Shown: piece by piece, positions 35,301-46,520 of the stretch
Numbering within the stretch: the first letter of the stretch is position 1
How the letters are laid out: each line of letters starts with the position of its first letter
NCBI RefSeq assembly: GCF_041146395.1
Contig: NC_091001.1
Location: forward strand, 104,306,965 to 104,370,964
DNA length: 64,000 nt
DNA from: Eulemur rufifrons
Lineage: Eukaryota > Chordata > Mammalia > Primates > Lemuridae
Reading direction: 5' to 3'
Made by a program: the position numbers and the translations under genes
The notes under the pieces: model-generated
Seen by the model: the letters and a program-made list of their open reading frames with translations, nothing else
The model's database searches: none
What the model was told of the DNA's origin: nothing

Positions 35301-35329
35301 GAAACTGAGTCAGGGTGCAAAGGAATGAG

Positions 35330-35540
35330 CCAGGCTTTGGGCTCCCCTCACAAACCCGGGCTGCCATATGACTCCACTCCCACCTCTGAGTGCTCCGGAC
35401 AAGTGGCTCAGCCTGTCCAGGCTCCAGCTTGTCTGTAAATGGAACTGATGAGGCAGCCGTCGCAGGGTTGTGAAAATTGTAAGTAGTTTATCAAGTGCCT
35501 GGGACACATTACCAGAAGTTCCATAAATTTAAGAAAAATA
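35330..35540 (+). mobile_element. MIR SINE
   Basis: 'cctctgagtgctccggacaa', 'ccagcttgtctgtaaatgga' and 'gcagggttgtgaaaattgta' with tail 'tatcaagtgcctgggacaca' match forward MIR. Confidence 0.6.
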
Positions 35541-35963
35541 ATCGGGATCAAATGGCGGAGCCCCTTTCCCCTCGGAACCATCTTAGAGGCCGTGCAGCAA
35601 AGCATGGCCCTGCTGTGATCCTCGTGGAGCGGCTGGGCATAGTCTGATGCGTGATTCGTGCGGATCAAGGCTTGTGTGAGGATTGGTCCACAAGTCAACT
35701 GGACAGTTTGCACCTCCTGGAGTCAGATGGAAGAAAGAAATAATGGGAGTCTTTGTTGACTTTAAAACCCACTGACCCAACCTGAATTTGAAGATACTCA
35801 CCTGGCATTTCTGACCTCTATGTTTGGTGGCACTCGCCGCCGGGAGCCACTCCTAGATACTTTCACAGCCGGAGTCTCCAAAACTTCCTTTCAGGCCTTA
35901 AATATCATGAGAAAGGTTTTACCCTGGAGCGGTAAAATCCTCCTGACTTATCCTGGCCCTTCC

Positions 35964-35991
35964 TGTATTAGTCAGGGCTCTCCAGAGAAAC

Positions 35992-36024
<33 letters not shown>

Positions 36025-36240
36025 ATGTAGCTAGAGACTGGCTGATTTAATTTAAGAAGTTAGTCCACATGATTGTGGGTGCTGGCCCATCTGAAACCTG
36101 CAGGGCAGGCTGGCCAGCGGGAGACCCCAGCAAGAGCTGATGGTGCAGTCTTGAGTCCAAAGGCAGTGGGAAGCAGAGTTCTTCGGTGGACCTCAGTCCT
36201 TTAGGCCTGGAGAGTAACATCCCACAAGGAGCACTGTTGG
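35964..36240 (-). mobile_element. MLT2-like LTR (ERVL), reverse, with (AC)n
   Basis: Starts 'tgtattagtcagggctctcc agagaaac', the reverse terminus of an ERVL-type LTR. An (AC)n microsatellite (35,993-36,022) replaces the usual AT/GA repeat. It continues 'gcagggcaggctggccagcg', 'gagaccccagcaagagctga', 'gcagtcttgagtccaaaggc'. Truncated at the distal end. Non-coding. Confidence 0.65.
35993..36022. repeat. (AC)n microsatellite
   Basis: Fifteen AC units inside the LTR. Confidence 0.97.
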
Positions 36241-36479
36241 CGGGCCGGGGCAACACTGCCCTTAGAGGCCAATTTTGTCTTTGTCTTTTGATTTTTTTTT
36301 AATTTTCTTTTTTGTTTATTTGTTTGTTTACAGAGAAGGATGGATGTCCCAACCCAAGAAGAGAGAATTCACCCTTCCTCCACCTTCCAATGTTATGTCT
36401 TAAAGATCGGTGATGTATTATAAGAAATCTTGAACCTAGACAAAGGTCCCCAAACTGAGAGCACGTGGCAGTCCCCTGC

Positions 36480-36640
36480 CTCTCTGTCTCTGTGGGCTTT
36501 ACGCAAGTGCAATCCTCACAACAGCCCATGTGACAGAAGAGGAATCTGAGGCATGAGGAAATGAAGTCACTGGCCCCAGGCTAGACAATAATCTGCAGTG
36601 GAGCCAGCTTGGGCTTCACTCCGTGTCAGTCCTGGGACAC
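36480..36640 (-). mobile_element. MIR SINE, reverse
   Basis: 'caatcctcacaacagcccat', 'cagaagaggaatctgaggca' and 'gaagtcactggccccaggct' match reverse MIR. A T-rich low-complexity block precedes it (36,290-36,330). Confidence 0.65.
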
Positions 36641-38885
36641 AGGCAAAGCCTGGACCACTGCGTGACCCCACCTCTGACCAGACGCTGGTGTGGGACTTTC
36701 CACGTTTGACAGACAGGTTCTCGTGGGCTCCTCCTAGCACCCTGTGCAGGTGGCAGATTGGGAGGGCGTTCCTAAGCCCGTCCTGCAGGTGGAAATCCAA
36801 GTAGCCCGCTGTCCTGAGCAGCATTCTGGGGTCTTCTCCTGTCTCTGCCCCACACCTTGAAGGCAGCACTGTTGGCAAGAGGCCAGTCAGCCCATTTATT
36901 TGCTAGATTTAGGAAGTTCTCACTGTGCCCTGGGGGAGGCCCGGTTCCAAGCTGTGCACCCAGAGTTGCACAGAAGGGATGAGACAGATCCAGCCTGCAG
37001 AGGGTGCGAGGCCAGTGAGTGGTGGGATGTAGACACATCTGTCTGTAACCAGAGGGGAAGTCCCTAGGACGAGGGATCATTTCTGTCTGGGGTTACTGGG
37101 AAGACTTCTGGGAGGTGAATGCATCTGCCAAGATCCTTAGCCAAGTCTGATGGTCCCACACGCATCCCTCACCCAGGGGCCAACACAGGGATGCCTTGGG
37201 CTTCCTCAGCGGCTGGAGGAGGCCACTCTCCAGGCTCCGCATCTCTGACCCAGCCTGGGCTCCCGTGGTCCTGTTCCTGCCCCTGGATCTCCTTGGACCT
37301 CCTAGGCCCATCCCATTTGGCCTTGAAGATGATGCAGAGACCCTCCTGGGATCCTCTGGCTCTCCCCACCCAGCCTCTCCTGGTGCCCTGCCCGGCCCAG
37401 CCCTCCTCGCTGGCCCCAGCAGTGGAGGAATTAGAAAAGACAGAACTGCAGATAGGGACATTAGGGACATGCCCCAGAGACACCCCCCGCCCCCCGCCAG
37501 TCTTTCTTCTTCTCTGGGAAGTTGACGAGCTGCTTGCCCATCTTCTAAATCCGTGTCATTCCATCCTTAAGGCTATTTTCCAAAAGGACCCTTTGGAGAT
37601 CACGTTTGTCAGGAGCTGACGACTTCTAGGGTGATTTTCCCTTGAGAAAATCTTCTTGACTTCCTGACACAGGAGCTGTCTGTGTGCGGTGCAGAGGGAA
37701 GAGAGAGATGCATTGATAACGAGTAGAACAGATTTCTTTGACACAGAAAATGAACCCCTGGCCTGTGCAGGAAACTGAGAAAAGACAGGGAAATGGAAAC
37801 CTTCCTCCCAAGTATCTCAGGACCCCAGAGTTTCAGCCAGCCATGCGGCTCTTGGGTCGTGTCTCCTTTGAGCCCCCAAAGAGACCCCCAAGGGCTGCTG
37901 TCGGGGAGAGAAGCTGCCCAAACTGCCCGCTCCTAAGGGTGTGTCAACAGGCCCAGTTTTCTTCTCTTCTCTGCTGGGCAAATGGACCACCCGGGTCCCT
38001 ACCACGCCTCCCTGAGCCCTCTTCTTCCTTATCAAGCCACCAGGGGGGTACAAAAGCTCAGCCACAGAGGTAGACCCCTCTTCTGGGTGTTGTCCCAGCC
38101 CGCTCCACACTGCCTGTCCTAGCCTGCTGTCTCCTGGCTCAAACCTTTGCAGCCTCTGGCCTCTGCCTCTGTGTGCCAGCTTCCAGCACCTGCCCTGGCC
38201 CCTCCTTGCTCTGTCACTTTCTTGCACCTGTTTATCTGATCACCTGGCCTCTGCCCATACTCCAGGGCAGGCTGGCTTGGCTTTATGCTTTGCAGGAAGG
38301 GAGCCCACCTGAGCCCATGCACACCCACTGACTGGGCAGCCCGTCCTGCCTCTGACCAGGCCAGGCCTGCAGCCTGCCAGGGCTGTGACCTTAGCTGTGA
38401 CCAGCCAACCCAGAGCTTACACCAGTGCAGACACACGGAGGCCAGCCCGGCTGGCACCGTCTGCTCAGCAGTTGCCTGGGCTCATTAGTCTCCTCCCTCC
38501 TCCATCCCAGGCTCTCCAGGCTTGTGTTTGGGGCCTGGTAATACAAAGGCAGCTGCCTGCCTACAGGTAACAGTAACAAGCATCTTCTAGAAGTGCAAAC
38601 AGAATCTTCACCTTCCATCCATTGGACTATCTTCTTGTCCCCAAATATGACAAGGAGCCAGAGAGCATCTCTAGAGTGGCATCCTTGGGGTGTACACTTC
38701 AAATGGGATGAAGACCACCTGGATCCCAGTGGGCCTAGAACAGAATTGTTAGCTGAAGCCCCTCTCCACACTCTGCACTCCCACAGTACTGGGGTCAAAC
38801 CTCTATCACAACACCCACCAGAGGTCAACGAATTTGGGGTATGATGGTCTCTTCTAGAATTTTAGTTTTTTAAGGACAGTGAATG
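36641..38885. other. Unassigned GC-rich unique stretch, no gene seen
   Basis: No repeat family recognised. Frames up to 166 codons (37,119-37,619 plus) coincide with frames of similar size on the opposite strand, which is what GC-rich non-coding DNA produces. No domain or splice structure seen. Confidence 0.45.
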
Positions 38886-39330
38886 TATCTTCACTCTTTG
38901 TATTCATTCAGGCATTTACCCATTTATTCATATAGTCAGTCAACAACCTACTTTATGCTCAGGCCCTGCCCTAGGCCCCAGGATGCAAAGATAAGTAAGA
39001 TATAGGCCCTGTCCTTAAGGCTCCTGGTCCAGAGATAGGCAGACAGATCATTCTGCTTCACTATGACAAGTACGATAATGGAGAAACATGGAGGGCAGTG
39101 TGAGTTCAGAGGCAGAAGCATTTTCCCTGCTTCAGGAGATCCAAGAACACATCACAGAGGAAGAGCTTCTAAACTGGGTTTTGAAGGATGAGTAGGAGTT
39201 CTTCAGACCAGAAAGGCATTGCAGGAGTGAACATGTACCATCATCACTGATGAAGCTTCAGCAACTATCGTGGTGTCTGGCCCATAGAAGATGCTCAGGA
39301 ACAGTCGCCAAGTCGACCTAAGTGAGGATA
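38886..39330 (+). mobile_element. Ancient interspersed repeat, '..tgtgccaggcac..' class, longest copy
   Basis: Most complete copy in the window: 'tattcattcaggcatttacc', 'aacaacctactttatgctca', 'ggccctgtccttaaggctcc', 'gggttttgaaggatgagtag gagtt', ending 'gtgtctggcccatagaagat'. Confidence 0.55.
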
Positions 39331-39390
39331 TCATGATAGATGGACATTCAGTCTAAGGACTGGGGAAAGAGGGTGCCATCCTAGCTCCTT

Positions 39391-39563
39391 TGTCTCAAAC
39401 CTGGAGGCACAATGGAATAACTTGGGGCGTTTTAGAAAGTGTTAATCTTCCAGCGCCACCCCCAGCGATCCTGACACAATTGGCCTGAGATGCTGTCTAG
39501 TCTTTGGGACTTTTAAAAGCTCCCCAGGTGATTCCAATATGCAACCACGTTTGAGAACCACTG
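39391..39563 (+). mobile_element. MER5A-like hAT-Charlie element
   Basis: Small non-autonomous DNA transposon. 'ccagcgccacccccagcgat', 'aaaagctccccaggtgattc' and the terminal 'gtttgagaaccactg' match MER5A; the 5' terminus is degraded. Confidence 0.7.
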
Positions 39564-39571
39564 ATTTAGAC

Positions 39572-39745
39572 CAGTGCTTCTCAAACTTAAATGTGCAAAT
39601 AAATGCAAGCACTCTTGTTAAAAAAAAAAAAATGTAGATTCTGATGCAGTGAGACGGGGCCTGAGAGTCTGCATTTCTGACAAGCTCTTGGAGACACTGA
39701 TGCTGCCAGTCCTGGGACCCCCACTTGAGTAGCAAGGGTCTCTGA
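39572..39745 (+). mobile_element. MER5A-like element, second tandem copy
   Basis: Begins with the terminal inverted-repeat sequence CAGTGCTTCTCAAACTT, contains a poly-A interruption, 'gacggggcctgagagtctgc atttctgacaagctc' and ends degraded. It lies 8 bp from the preceding copy in the same orientation. Confidence 0.8.
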
Positions 39746-40139
39746 GGCTTAGTCCCCAGCAGCAGTTGAACAGGCCTCAGGACCCCCCTGCACCCAGGGG
39801 CGACAAGCGAAGCTGTAACAGTGGATACATGTGGAGGCAATAAGTGCTCAGAATGGACATGGCCCAGCCCGCTGGAGCTCTGGGGCTTCCGCTGTCCCCA
39901 GCGTGAGTTAACTTTTAGTTCTGGACCAGGAGGACGCTGGGGTAGGGGCTGGGCAGTCAAGGCCGCAGGGGGTGCGTGGAGAGGTGGGGGTGGCAGCCTG
40001 ACTGTTTACCCACCTCTGTCGTTTAAGACCTGGCAGCGAATACCGGTGTCTGCCAGCTGCCTGCCCTCCCTGCGGGCACACGGGCCAAGGGGCAGCCCAG
40101 AGGGCCACGAGCCGAGCGCAGAGAATGGAGGGGAGGCCG

Positions 40140-41150
40140 GGTTGGCAGGAGCTGCCTGCTGGGTAAACATTGTTCTGTTTTTTCTTTTTCTCTTCAAACA
40201 AGCCCTTCTCAGCACCGGCCACAGCACCCTAAACAAGGCCTCTCAGTGCTGTTGACACAAAGGCAGGGATGGTGTCATTCCAGCCCAGAGATAAAGCTCG
40301 ATCCTCCCATAATGGTGGGCATTTCCTCTCGGGAAGAACACCAGCACATCAGGAAATTCAACAAGCCCAGCCTAAGCCCTTCCCTGAGGCTAGGCTCAGG
40401 GTTTTTGCTGTTTTGGGAGGATTTCTTTCTCCCTAAAGCTCCGCTTGTTTCATGTGGCTGGTCAGCAGATATGTCAGCCCCAGACAATGGCCTCTTTCTG
40501 CAGACAATGGTCAGCGTGAGGAATGTCGCAGGAGGGCAGGGCTTGGGGAGGGACAATCCGGCTTTCAGAATCCAGTGGCCGAGTGGGTGCTGCAGGGAGG
40601 GTCCTGCTGTCACCGGGGCAGCCTCCTCAAAGGCACCATTTATAGGCCCCGCAACCCCAGAAAAACGGGCGCTTTGGGCAGCGGCAGAATCAGAGAGTGG
40701 CTACGGGCCTGCCGCTCCGGGGGACTCACGCTGCCGGCTTTAGCAGCCTCCGGAGGCTCTTGGGACCACAATTCCTGCCATGCAGACTTTGTTTAATGAA
40801 AAAACAAATAGTTACCCCCAAATTAGACCGAGGCCTGCTGTTCACTGCCCCTCCGGTGGCACCCAGCCTGTGCCTCCCTGGCCAGCTCTCCGGAAAAGAA
40901 AGGGCTTATTCATCCCCAAAGGTGGAAACTCGCCTTCTCCCGGGGAAATTGTGTAACCGTTTTGTAGTGGAATCAACTCCAGGCCTCAAGGTCTTTTGGA
41001 AAAAGAAAAACAGATAAGGCTGCGGTGGTTGGAGCCAGTGCTGGCCGTCTTCTCGTTGCTGCAGAAGGATTTTCCTGACAGAGGCCACAGGCCCAGCCCG
41101 GCACATCAGCTGGTGCCTGGACTTCAAGGCCCCTCACTGTGCCTGGAAAA
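40140..41150. promoter_or_regulatory. Candidate regulatory module with SOX, FOX and GATA words and CpG patch
   Basis: Unique sequence with GTAAACATTGTTCTG (FOX plus SOX-like, about 40,162), GAGATAAAGC (40,288-40,297, identical to 20,054-20,063 in the CpG island), CAGACAATGG twice at 40,481 and 40,501, 'ccatttatagg' (about 40,637), a CpG-rich patch at 40,645-40,755 with about ten CpGs, and 'cagataaggc' (about 41,009). No gene in the interval; frames up to 165 codons overlap on both strands. Confidence 0.4.
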
Positions 41151-41760
41151 TGAAATAATAGCAATTCAGTCGTTCCTCTAGCACAATCCCTGGCACATAA
41201 TAGATGCTCAGTAAACATTTGTTGCATGAATGAAACCTTTTATAATATCTGATTCTATCTCTCCCTTCTCCAAAGACCTTCAATAGCTCCCTATTGCTGA
41301 TATTATCAATTTAATATCTCAGCATGACCTACAACTTGGCAACTGGCTCCTCAAGACCCTCCAACCTTACAACCTCTACATGCCCCCAATCTCCCCAACA
41401 CGCATATGCTGCTACTGTTTCTTGAAGCGAACCATTGTTGTGTAAGCCTCTAGGCCTGGATCCCAGCTGTCTCTTAGCCCCAAGGCCCTTCCCAAGCTCC
41501 CTGTAGAGATCTGGTGCCTTCCGCCCCCAGGAGACTCACTGCCAGCGTTTGCTCCTCCTCTTAAAAGCCATCACAGAAGCTTCGGACGCCACAGCCTTGC
41601 TCTCGTCCATGGCCCTGTCATGACACTTGCCATGGTGCCTTGTATCTGTCTGTTCCAGCCATACTGTGGACTTCCTGAGAGCAGGAGCCGAGTCTGCTCC
41701 GCATGCCCCATGGGCCCCGGGGGCTTGGTCCGTCACAAGTCCTCAGTGAGTAAGGGGACC
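41151..41760 (+). mobile_element. L2 LINE, two 3' segments
   Basis: A first tail ('acaatccctggcacataata gatgctcag...tgaatgaa', 41,184-41,235) is followed by a longer L2-like block: 'cttctccaaagaccttcaat', 'cttcctgagagcaggagccg', ending about 41,755. Either two copies or one rearranged copy. Confidence 0.5.
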
Positions 41761-42054
41761 AACTCGTCCTGCTTTGCCCAGTCCTCGTTCCAGCACTGAA
41801 AGGCCCACATCCCAGGAAACCCCTCAGTCCTAAGCAAACCAGGACTGTTGGTCAGTAAGTGAGTAGCAAACCAATGGATAATGCCCGAGTCTCTATCCAT
41901 TCGCTCATTCGTCCAACCCTTGTATAGTAAAGATCTGAGGCGCGTCCCATGCTAGTCCAGCTAGAGGGCAGTTCTAAGCAGCCCCATCGCAGACGGGCAG
42001 CTCTGTGTCTGTGTCGTGGAGCTGGCATTAAGTCCCTCAGGCGACTTTCCTAGG

Positions 42055-42260
42055 CCTCTGTTTATCTTCCCTGCTATCTCTTCCAGCAACCAGCCCCGTT
42101 GTTTACAAGATGCATCTGTTGGCATCGGCCTTATCTCCCCGGATATGCTCACAGCTGAATCCCCATCTAGGGCTTTATAAGTCAATAGGTGCCGCTGGAG
42201 CTCGGCTCCTGAAGCGGCCGCCCCAGGCCCTCGGAACAAGAACGACTGCAGCCAGGACCC
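42055..42260. promoter_or_regulatory. Candidate regulatory element with FOX, GATA and CDX-like words
   Basis: Contains TTGTTTACAAG (about 42,098), GGCCTTATCTCC (42,127-42,138, identical to 20,037-20,048) and TTTATAAGTCAATA (42,174-42,187), one base different from TTTACAAGTCAATA in the CpG island at 19,757. It ends in a GC-rich stretch with GCGGCCGC. No repeat recognised. Confidence 0.42.
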
Positions 42261-42514
42261 AGGTGTCTGCTCAGCCTCCCTCCGACCCTGGGGCAGCTTG
42301 GACCCATCTGTTTCCCAGTTCCAGGTCAAATCAAGCTGAGAAAGGATCAGGCTTCATTTGACCCGAGATGGCTGCAGCATCTGGCTGCTCCTCTACCTCC
42401 ACCGCCCCCATCCTGGTGAAATGAGCCCACGTCCCCACCCCACTCAGAGGGATTTCAGGGACACTGTCTTTCCCCGGTGGTGATTTCAGGGTTTCTAGGA
42501 AGCGTGACCCAATA

Positions 42515-42730
42515 GATGCTACAAAGACAGACACATGTGGCTTAAAGCCCAGCTCAGCCACTTAGCTGAGTGACTTCAGCGAGGCTGCTTGACATCTCCG
42601 TGCTGGCTCATTTAAACAGAGATATTTATAATGCTCGCTTTGCAACCTTGGCATAGGGATTAAGGGAGATTTACAAGGCGTCCAGCTCAGTGTCTGGTAC
42701 AGAGTAGATGCTCCAAATGCTACTTTCTCT
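42515..42730 (+). mobile_element. MIR SINE, near full length
   Basis: 'gcccagctcagccacttagc tgagtgactt', 'gggattaagggagatttaca' and 'tgtctggtacagagtagatg' give forward MIR from the tRNA-like part to the tail. Confidence 0.7.
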
Positions 42731-43940
42731 ACCTGCAGAGGGAAGGCAGTTAACAGCCATCGAGAGTGAGTCCATTCGCCACCTTACAGCCAGGCCTATA
42801 TTTTTTGGTATCTCGTTCTGCTGACTAGAGAAGGGACAGCGTCACTGGGAAGGGGTCACCAAGTTCTTCCTTTTCTAAGGTGTGCTCCCCACCAGGAGGG
42901 GGCCCAATTGCAGAAAGTGCCTCTCACCAAGATGGAGGGAAGTTCTTCCTTTAAATTGGAAAGTTCCTAGGACTCTCCAGTTAACAAAGGACAAGAAAAA
43001 CAAATATTAACAGATGGATTTCCTTTTCATCCTTGCCCTGAAACTGCACAACAGAAATGTTCAAAGTTGCCAAAAGTTGATCTGAAAACACGGCGTGAAG
43101 GTACACAGGTAGCATCTTGCTATGTGCCCATTCGAAGGTCTCACTTCGAAGAGGCTGTATTTGAAAAGCCCTTTCATTCCCCATGTTGAAATGGTTTTGA
43201 TTTTTCTTTCGTCAAAAAGCAACTACCTGGCTCTCCAGGAAGCAGAGCCTGTGAATTATTGTGTGCAGGAAGCACTCACCCTTTTTAAATGTACATGTAT
43301 TCAACCAACCTGCTCCGTTCTCCTTGCCTCCACTACTTTAACCTGCCATTCGGATAATCTCTAGTTCACCCTTCAGTTTCTACCTTTTCATATCATTTTA
43401 AGGTCCCTTTGAATTTCTTGCTTTCTTCTATGAACATATGGACTTTTTATTAAACCAAAATTAATACATTGGTACCCTAAGAAATCAGGACTGAGCCAGA
43501 AAACTATGATATATTCGGAAAGTCTCTCTGACTTTTGTTTTGTTTTGTTTTAATTTTTCTCAGCAGTCGCCCTGAATTAATTACTCTAGGGAAATCTTTT
43601 TGTCATACCTTTGTATGTCTGTGTCTGGACTCACATATGTTAAAACCATGCCGTGTTGGAGCACACACAGGCACATGAAAGAGATGGAGATCACATGCAA
43701 CACAAGGAACGCTGCACCGACCGCAGGTGCTTCTCTCGTATTCTACGTTATCAAAAGCCAGGTTGGGGGAAAAAAACGGAAATTAATTGGGATGGCCACA
43801 AAGACAACATTTGAAATGTTATTGAGCATGCTGTACTCATTTTTCCCAATTAGTCTTTTGAAATACGTGCTTTTATTCCTCACTAATTTCTGAGTAATTG
43901 TCCACTTTGGAACTCTTACAAAGTGAGCAGGTATTTGAGA
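42731..43940. other. Unassigned stretch, no gene seen
   Basis: Unique, AT-leaning, with a (TTTTG)n tract at 43,531-43,552. No recognisable element or coding frame. Confidence 0.4.
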
Positions 43941-43947
43941 ACCATGA

Positions 43948-43974
43948 TGACCTATGACCTTTGACCCAAGGTGA
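43948..43974 (-). promoter_or_regulatory. Triple nuclear-receptor half-site (overlapping DR1)
   Basis: TGACCTATGACCTTTGACCC reads on the minus strand as GGGTCA-A-AGGTCA-T-AGGTCA: three half-sites each separated by one base, so two overlapping DR1 elements. An opposite-strand half-site AGGTGA (43,969-43,974) follows two bases later. DR1 is the binding format of HNF4, PPAR/RXR and COUP-TF receptors. Confidence 0.5.
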
Positions 43975-44904
43975 TCTTTATGGGGAGGGGGGCTGTGAAA
44001 GATTGATTTGAGCAGAGCTGAGTTAGACAAACAAGCCATTCACGTAACTTCAAATCTGGAGGCAAATCAGGTAAAACTGTGAGCAATCTTTGTGGCCTGG
44101 AATTTCCTGTTCACAAAGTCAGGAATTAGGACAATACTAGCCTCGGCAAGTAATGACGAAGAAGTTTCTGCATCTTCTCCTTTAAATAGCCCCGTAGAAT
44201 AATCTCATGGAGCACGAGGGTCCCATCAATGGAGGGGCTGGTTTCTAGCCACAAACTTTTAAAAAGGAAATGAAAGGGTGCCTTTTACATAATTTAGAGC
44301 AATAACTCTCAATAGTTCAATCACAGGCATTCTTTTATTTTTCTCTAATTTTTCCTCCAAAGAGCCCAAGTTTTGGGAAGACTCTTTCAATGAAACAAAT
44401 TGCACTGTTCTAATTAATTTGTTTTTCCAGTTTTCCGTCATCAAAACACAGGAAACTGCATGTCGGATCTTCTGATGGGGTCACGGGAGCTGCTACATGG
44501 AGATCACATGGTCACCACCAGAGAAGCGCCGGCCAGTGCTGTGTGTTCCCGTGAGACCGTGTACGGGCATAATTTTAGCTCTGCTGGGGCAACATTTTTA
44601 ACTGTTCATGGCCATTCCAGAAGCCTTGGCAGGGAGGAGCCCAGGCTAGGCCCCCTGCCCATAAGCTTCATTCCCACCCTTCTGAGCCCACTGCCCACAT
44701 CATGGGAACAGGTGAGTAGGGGAAGGAGGCTTAAGAGCCACCTGCAGGCTTTGTTTGTTTCCCTGAGGCACAGTTATTGTCAAAGGAAGAAAAAAATTCT
44801 CTTCCTTTTTGCAAATGAAAATTGTAAAACAGAAAAAAACATCAGTAGTAATCCTATGACCAATGTTTTAGTTTTCTTCCCCATTCTCGCCAGGCTTTAC
44901 CCAC
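43975..44904. other. Unassigned stretch, no gene seen
   Basis: A 189-codon plus frame begins at 44,460 and continues into the Tigger element. A donor-like CAGGTGAGTAGG (about 44,709) is present, but no acceptor, second exon or domain supports a gene. Confidence 0.4.
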
Positions 44905-45870
<966 letters not shown>

Positions 45871-45904
45871 CTTACAATTTCATATCCTGCTCGATTCAGC
45901 TAAT

Positions 45905-46075
45905 AATGTATGATAAGCAGTTGTCAATATATCCACATGATAATGCTCCTTTGTGTGGACAAACCATCATCAGCTTAACTATTCCCTTATTGTTGGGCAT
46001 CCAGGTTATTTCCAACATTTCAACCTTATAGACGAGGCTGCAAAGAGCATCTTCATGGACGTGGCGTGTGAGCTC
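45905..46075 (-). mobile_element. L1 ORF2-end fragment, reverse
   Basis: 'ttgttgggcatccaggttat ttccaacatttc' and 'ctgcaaagagcatcttcatg' are the reverse of the conserved end of L1 ORF2. No intact frame. Confidence 0.65.
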
Positions 46076-46254
46076 CACAAAGACACTTACCTATCTTACA
46101 CTATTCTGTGTCGGTGTTTGATACACAGTGTATCTCAATAAAAGTTTAGTGAGTAAATGAATGACTTACGTTGAGACAACAGTGATCAAAGACAGTCGGT
46201 CCAACATGGGAGGCTTTTAGTAGGTGTTCAATAAATGCCTGTTCCTTGACTTAT

Positions 46255-46520
46255 TAACATCTACTGATCACTTGCTGTGTACTCTGTAACTAGCCCTGTG
46301 CCCACATCTTTACTGTCTTTATATTGTTTAAACCCCATTACCTTCAGAGGTTGATTTTATTAGCGTCACTTTGCCAGTAAGGAAACTTAAGTAAATCTCT
46401 TACTTAAGAGACTTAAATAAGTCATCTGCACAAAGCCACACAGCTGACAAGAACTACCGCCATGATTCTAGCCCAGGTCTTGGTGACTCCAAGTCCCCTA
46501 ATCTTTCTGCTGTGCCAGGC
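46255..46520 (-). mobile_element. MIR SINE, reverse
   Basis: 'ctgatcacttgctgtgtact', 'taaaccccattaccttcaga', 'gtcatctgcacaaagccaca' and 'gattctagcccaggtcttgg' give reverse MIR. A local duplication of 'actta' units (46,385-46,420) expands the middle. Confidence 0.7.

Noticed and set aside
38036..38051. CTCF-like CCACCAGGGGGG word
   Set aside because: Starts like the core but fails the conserved GGC(A/G) part; weaker than the 13,168 site.
39442..39960. 172-codon minus-strand frame
   Set aside because: It runs through both MER5A-like elements, which are non-coding DNA transposons.
42887..42903. CTCF-like CCACCAGGAGGGGGC
   Set aside because: Register is shifted by an extra base against the core; not a convincing match.
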